From assembly GCF_018156225.1 (NCBI RefSeq), contig NZ_JAGTAR010000008.1, forward strand, positions 1-64,000: a stretch of 64,000 nt of DNA, read 5' to 3'. The notes beneath the pieces were generated by a model. The model was not told where the DNA came from. It saw only the letters and a list, made by a program, of their open reading frames with translations, and did no database searches. A program made the translations under genes and the position numbers. This stretch comes from Carboxylicivirga sediminis. GTDB taxonomy: Bacteria > Bacteroidota > Bacteroidia > Bacteroidales > Marinilabiliaceae. Shown in pieces: positions 62,636 to 64,000 of this stretch; the first letter of the stretch is position 1, and every line of letters begins with the position of its first letter.

Positions 62636-64000
62636 ATGAAGAAAAATGTCATGGCTTCAATAGCAGCTATTGTGCTAATGCAATTGAGCGTTTCTTGTCA
62701 GAAGCCAATTCCGACCGATTTATCTAAAATTAATCTTATTCCTGCACCAGTTCATTTAAATGCCACTGGTAGTTCGTTTCAATTAAACGAAAGCACTAAT
62801 ATTTATGTAACAGAAGGGAATGAAGCTTTAAGGAGAGTGGCTCAAGTATTAGCAGGTGAAGTGGAGAGTGTGACTGGCTTAAAGTTACACGTGTCTGAAG
62901 TTCCTGAGTTACCAGTGAAGGGGATTAGCCTAACCGTTGGAAGTGCAAATAAAGAATTGGGTAGTGAGGGTTATAAGCTATCTGTTAATGAACGACTAGT
63001 TGCACTAACAGCTAATGAGGTGGAAGGTGTATTCAGAGGTGTGCAATCACTGGTGCAGATGCTTGGTGTTAATGGCAAAATGCAGGAGCATTGGTTGATT
63101 CCATCAGGTGATATTACTGACTATCCACAATATGCTTACCGCGGAATGATGCTGGATGTCGCTCGTCATTTCTTTTCGGTAGATGATGTTAAGCGGGTGA
63201 TTGATCTGGCAGCTATCTACAAGTTGAATGTTTTACATCTTCACTTAACAGATGATCAGGGGTGGAGAATAGAAATTAAATCGTGGCCAAAGCTCACAAC
63301 TATAGGAGGAAGTACTGAAGTAGGTGGTGGCGAAGGCGGCTTTTATACACAGGAAGACTATAAAGAGATTGTTCGCTATGCCAGTCAACGTTACATTACA
63401 ATTGTGCCTGAGATAGATATGCCGGGCCATACAAATGCAGCAGTTGTGGCTTATCCTGAACTAAATGGAAATGGTATGAAGGCTGAATTATATACCGGAA
63501 CTGAGGTAGGCTTTAGTACTCTGGCAACGCAGAAAGAAGTGACGTATCAGTTTGTGGATGATGTGATTCGTGAATTAGCAGCTATTACAGATGGACCTTA
63601 CATTCATATTGGTGGAGATGAGTCACACGTAACCAAAGAGAAAGACTATGTATACTTCATTAACCGGGCTAAAGATATTGTGAAGAAGTACAATAAAACA
63701 ATGATTGGTTGGGATGAAATTGCCCATGCCAATGTGGATGATACTGATATTGTACAATACTGGGCAAAAGATGCGAATGCTAAACTGGGTGTAAAAAAAG
63801 GAGCTAAAGTATTAATGTCTCCATCGAAGCGTACTTATCTGGATATGAAGTATGATTCAACTTCACATATTGGTTTAGATTGGGCTGCACTGATTGAAGT
63901 GGAACAGTCGTATAACTGGACCTTGGAAACGCTGGTTGATGGTATTGGTAAGGAAAATATATTGGGTATTGAATCGCCTTTGTGGACTGAGACGGTGGAG
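62636..64000 (+). CDS. GH20 beta-N-acetylhexosaminidase lipoprotein (3' end cut by the window)
   Basis: The frame is open for 455 codons to the last base of the window, so the C-terminus is missing. It starts with a lipoprotein signal (VLMQLSVSCQKP, Cys near residue 21), then a GH20b-like N-terminal domain (about 30-160) and the GH20 barrel from YRGMMLDVARHFFSVDDV. HLHLTDDQGWRIEIKSWPKL and PEIDMPGHTNAA follow. The catalytic Asp-Glu pair lies in HIGGDESHV, and WDEIAH is further on. The enzyme releases terminal GlcNAc or GalNAc from glycans by substrate-assisted catalysis, probably in the periplasm or on the surface. Confidence 0.93.
   Translation, partial: MKKNVMASIAAIVLMQLSVSCQKPIPTDLSKINLIPAPVHLNATGSSFQLNESTNIYVTEGNEALRRVAQVLAGEVESVTGLKLHVSEVPELPVKGISLTVGSANKELGSEGYKLSVNERLVALTANEVEGVFRGVQSLVQMLGVNGKMQEHWLIPSGDITDYPQYAYRGMMLDVARHFFSVDDVKRVIDLAAIYKLNVLHLHLTDDQGWRIEIKSWPKLTTIGGSTEVGGGEGGFYTQEDYKEIVRYASQRYITIVPEIDMPGHTNAAVVAYPELNGNGMKAELYTGTEVGFSTLATQKEVTYQFVDDVIRELAAITDGPYIHIGGDESHVTKEKDYVYFINRAKDIVKKYNKTMIGWDEIAHANVDDTDIVQYWAKDANAKLGVKKGAKVLMSPSKRTYLDMKYDSTSHIGLDWAALIEVEQSYNWTLETLVDGIGKENILGIESPLWTETVE

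Overview
The window looks like a chromosomal segment of a gliding or gliding-derived member of the Bacteroidota, probably close to the Marinilabiliales, although the sequence alone does not fix the order. The evidence is lineage-typical genes: gldF/gldG, a PorP/SprF-family protein, a CHU_C-tailed giant adhesin, a TonB receptor with a carboxypeptidase-like N-domain, the long form of QueF, and a Bacteroidota-style GreA-like protein. Many genes are preceded by TAnnTTTG boxes, the -7 element of the Bacteroidota primary sigma factor. A flavodiiron protein, ferredoxin-dependent IorAB and menaquinone synthesis suggest an anaerobic or facultative life. No phage, IS element, CRISPR array, rRNA or tRNA gene was recognised.

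Layout. 0.1-7 kb, minus strand: flavodiiron protein, SPOR lipoprotein, TetR-like regulator, the cell-wall genes mltG and murB, and a chemoreceptor with two CZB domains on its periplasmic side. 7-16 kb, plus strand: a GNAT-like protein, menA-menC-menE, a DUF4091 lipoprotein, an exported C1B peptidase, an exported isochorismatase-like hydrolase, a 486-bp gene-free stretch with two look-alike hairpin units, and a small secreted beta-rich protein. 16-20 kb, minus strand: pheT and a membrane/TPR protein. 20-28 kb, plus strand: surE, a small membrane protein, lpxB, gldF, gldG, dnaN, mnmA and an AlaX-like editing protein. 28-31.4 kb, minus strand: ppk1, sixA-like and a radical SAM gene packed together, followed by plus-strand phosphoesterase and OsmC genes.

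32.5-35.1 kb is the preQ0/preQ1 operon queC-queE-queF on the minus strand. It is preceded by a -7 box and a hairpin with an A-rich tail that resembles a preQ1-I riboswitch. 35-39 kb carries a REC-PP2C response regulator and a TonB receptor. At 39.2-40.0 kb lies a tail-to-tail pair: a 55-residue protein with a Fic-inhibitory SxxxEG motif, and a Fic protein whose 3' end overlaps it by 11 bp. 40-44 kb holds a 2-hydroxyacid dehydrogenase, a YjbQ protein and iorA-iorB.

44.1-56.3 kb is a surface module. It encodes a 3007-residue repeat-built adhesin with a type IX secretion C-terminal domain, then a PorP/SprF protein and a PD40-OmpA protein that probably serve its secretion and anchoring. 56-59 kb, minus strand: ChaN-like, LRR, GreA-like and HAD proteins. 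59-64 kb, plus strand: a 56-residue protein behind a palindrome-rich intergenic region, a stand-alone B3/4-domain protein behind a perfect 12-bp inverted repeat, an MBL-fold hydrolase, a DUF819 membrane protein and the first 455 codons of a GH20 lipoprotein cut by the window end.

The best candidates for something new are the convergent Fic/antitoxin pair, the queC leader, the periplasmic tandem-CZB receptor, the two hairpin units at 14.85-15.06 kb, and the inverted repeats at 59.3-59.7 kb.
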